Shown piece by piece: positions 62,232-64,000 of a DNA stretch of 64,000 bases. The stretch spans positions 62,001 to 126,000 of the forward strand of contig CAVYZX010000038.1 of assembly GCA_963773035.1 (NCBI GenBank), given 5' to 3'. The stretch's first letter is position 1; every line of letters starts with the position of its first letter. A program made the translations under genes and the position numbers. This stretch comes from CAVRXZ01 sp963773035 (GTDB taxonomy: Bacteria; Acidobacteriota; Vicinamibacteria; Vicinamibacterales; CAVVIG01). The notes below the pieces were generated by a model. It ran no database searches, was not told the origin of the DNA, and saw nothing but the letters and a program-made list of their open reading frames with translations.

Positions 62232-64000
62232 ATGGCGCGCCTGTTCAAGTTGAGACCGACCGACCGACCGGCCCGCGTCACCACCCTGGCTGCTGTGACC
62301 CTGGGGCTCGCACTCTTGGCGCTCTTGACGCCAATCAGCCGCGCCGAGTTCCCGGCAGCACGCGTCGGGGGGTTGCTCGGCGTCGCCGCGGCCATCGAAG
62401 TACTGCACGCGCTTCGGCGATCGACCGCCGCCGCACGCCGGCAGGCGACGGTCGGCGCAGTCATCAGCATGATCATCGCGTTGTTCTTGATCAACGCGCC
62501 GTTCGTCGCGGCCGATGCCCTTCGGCTCCTCGTCGCCGGTTGGTTCGCTTTGGACGCAGGGCGATACGCCGTGCGAGTCTTCCACAAGGCGACCGGTGCC
62601 GAGAGAACGCTTTCTGCGTTGGCAGCGCTTGGCAATGGAGCCGTTGCGCTGCTGATGCTGCTCGCGCGGGATTGGGGTATGACGTGGGTGGTGGCGGTTG
62701 CCGGTGCGGGCCGGATATTCGGCATCGCCTGGAACATCATGGTGGCGCCGGTTTACACGACGACCGAGGCCAACGAAACTGTCGTGACCGAGCTCGGGCT
62801 GGCAGACGAGCACGAAGCTGTCGCCATGTCGGCGGAAATCGAAGCCGCGGAACAGAAACGCGCGCCCATCGACCGCGGCTGGACCTTGTGGTTCATCGCC
62901 ACGTTGTTCGCGATTCATCTCGGCCGGATGCGCACGGATCTGACATTCCTGGGGCTGGTTTCACCAGCGGTCGCCGTGCTTGGCGACATGGCCGTCGCCG
63001 TCCTCTTGACGATGTTCGTCATCAATCCGGTGTATCTGATGTGGCGCGGCCCTACTCGGTGGATCGAGCGCCGCATCTGGCGGGGTTATCTCCACCGGAT
63101 TCAGACCGGCGGAGCCGGATGGACCTCGAGCGCGATGGGCGCATGGCTTCGGTGGAGGATGAGGTTCGCTATTCGAATGCGGGCGGCTCGCTACTCCGTG
63201 CCGACGGCGATAAGTCAGGGCCTTCAGGTCGGTCTGCCGTTTGCCGCTGTCGTGGCGGCAACGGTCCCGATCTGGGGCATGAGCTGGTACTTCGACACTG
63301 AAAACTGGGCGGCCGGCATGTGGAATTCGTGGGCCGAGTCACGAACCGACAACTGGCGGGAAGAAATGGTACGAGCGGTCGAGGCCGGCAGCCCCGGTAC
63401 CGAGACCTCGCTCTTTGCCGTCCAGCCCCCGGGCGCCGGACCTGGTGATTTCTCGTTCATCGTCATCGGTGACACAGGTGAGGGGGATGCCTCTCAACAC
63501 GTTCTCCGCGATCAGTTGCTCGCCGTGGCTGGCAGCGCTGATGTGCGATTCGTCGTCATATCCTCGGACGTCGTCTATCCGACCGGTTCGATGAACGACT
63601 ACGAGGCCAAGTTCTGGCTGCCGTTCAAGGGCGTCACGCGGCCCGTGTATGCCATTCCCGGCAATCACGATTGGTACGACGCCCTCGAGGGGTTTGCTGC
63701 GACGTTCCTCACGGCCGATGCCGCCCGCACGAGTATTCGCGCGAGAGCGGAGGCCGATTTGCGTGTGACGAGTACGACCACCGACCGAATCGAGGCGTTG
63801 CTGCTCAAAGCCCAACAGCTGCGCGAGGCCTACCAAGTTCCGACGGGCTATCAACGGGCACCCTTTTTCGAGATTCAAACCGATCGATTCGCACTCGTGG
63901 CGATTGATACGGGCGTCTTGAAGACCATCGACGCCGAGCAAGCCAAATGGTTGGACGCAGCATTGGGTCGCGCCGCCGGCAAGTTCACCATGGCCATCGT
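62232..64000 (+). CDS. Membrane-anchored metallophosphoesterase (3' end outside window)
   Basis: 589 residues visible from ATG 62232; the frame is open at the window edge. The N-terminal 350 or so residues hold about eight hydrophobic helices (for example TLAAVTLGLALLALLTPISR, AVISMIIALFLINAPFVAAD, AVLGDMAVAVLLTMFVINPV). A calcineurin-like domain follows: FSFIVIGDTGEGDASQHVLR, VVISSDVVYPTGSMNDYEAK and YAIPGNHDWYDALEGF. The second motif reads SSDVVYP where relatives have GDNVYP. Topology places the phosphoesterase domain on one face of the membrane; the substrate is unknown. Confidence 0.78.
   Translation, partial: MARLFKLRPTDRPARVTTLAAVTLGLALLALLTPISRAEFPAARVGGLLGVAAAIEVLHALRRSTAAARRQATVGAVISMIIALFLINAPFVAADALRLLVAGWFALDAGRYAVRVFHKATGAERTLSALAALGNGAVALLMLLARDWGMTWVVAVAGAGRIFGIAWNIMVAPVYTTTEANETVVTELGLADEHEAVAMSAEIEAAEQKRAPIDRGWTLWFIATLFAIHLGRMRTDLTFLGLVSPAVAVLGDMAVAVLLTMFVINPVYLMWRGPTRWIERRIWRGYLHRIQTGGAGWTSSAMGAWLRWRMRFAIRMRAARYSVPTAISQGLQVGLPFAAVVAATVPIWGMSWYFDTENWAAGMWNSWAESRTDNWREEMVRAVEAGSPGTETSLFAVQPPGAGPGDFSFIVIGDTGEGDASQHVLRDQLLAVAGSADVRFVVISSDVVYPTGSMNDYEAKFWLPFKGVTRPVYAIPGNHDWYDALEGFAATFLTADAARTSIRARAEADLRVTSTTTDRIEALLLKAQQLREAYQVPTGYQRAPFFEIQTDRFALVAIDTGVLKTIDAEQAKWLDAALGRAAGKFTMAI

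Noticed and set aside
1..64000. rRNA, tRNA, prophage or IS elements
   Set aside because: No cloverleaf, integrase, transposase, terminal repeat pair with a transposase, or phage structural gene was recognised on either strand; short RNAs could still be missed by eye.

Overview
The window is about 64 kb of high-GC, gene-dense chromosomal DNA. I infer a soil-type Acidobacteriota (a Vicinamibacteria-like lineage is my best guess). The reasons are several secreted cytochrome c/copper-monooxygenase-like proteins, NHL and PQQ-like propellers, Tat-exported hydrolases, Pkn-type kinases (one with C-terminal TPRs), a TonB receptor with an N-terminal carboxypeptidase-like fold, DUF6152 and DUF6544-type proteins, and GTG/TTG starts. 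No phage, IS, CRISPR, rRNA or tRNA gene was recognised.

Layout. 1-5.9 kb: a truncated membrane protein, two NHL-repeat secreted proteins, a decayed FkbM methyltransferase fragment, a Tat-exported zinc alcohol dehydrogenase, a coiled-coil protein and a histidine phosphatase. 6-8.5 kb: DUF2164, DUF1801 and a cytochrome c/copper monooxygenase-like protein, then a junction where remnants of a TrpB-like gene and a sensor kinase abut. 8.6-10.1 kb: an ECF41-type sigma factor and its AhpD-like partner, each preceded by a matching ECF41-type promoter. 10-21 kb: small enzymes and conserved unknowns (ferritin-like, nucleotidyltransferase plus EEP hydrolase, MetE-like, a second cytochrome c/monooxygenase-like protein, ACT-GNAT fusion, DUF6544, YciI, DUF4287/SRPBCC, CHAD). 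21-27.4 kb: a disrupted epoxide hydrolase and a seven-gene minus-strand operon of secreted or redox-like proteins. 27.6-36.1 kb: a sulfatase, a lytic transglycosylase/solute-binding protein, a kinase with N-terminal membrane segments, an alginate-export-like porin, a VOC protein and a dienelactone hydrolase. 36.2-42.7 kb: a TetR-controlled tripartite RND efflux operon with a palindromic operator upstream. 43-51 kb: a multi-PAS kinase, SRPBCC, a HAD lipoprotein, a Ser/Thr kinase with TPRs, a META-domain protein and a propeller protein. 51.2-55.7 kb: PPK2, an ATP/ADP-translocase-like carrier and a dicarboxylate symporter fused to a solute-binding domain. 55.8-64 kb: a TonB receptor, NhaA, two metallophosphoesterases, a VOC protein and an AraC regulator.

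A striking property is the number of single-base frame breaks. About a dozen lie in genes that are otherwise well conserved, most are +1, and three of the four genes of the efflux operon are hit. This could be assembly error or real decay; the sequence alone cannot decide. A family of short palindromes (core GGCTTTAGCC or similar), often next to GGGCTCA tandem repeats, is scattered between genes.
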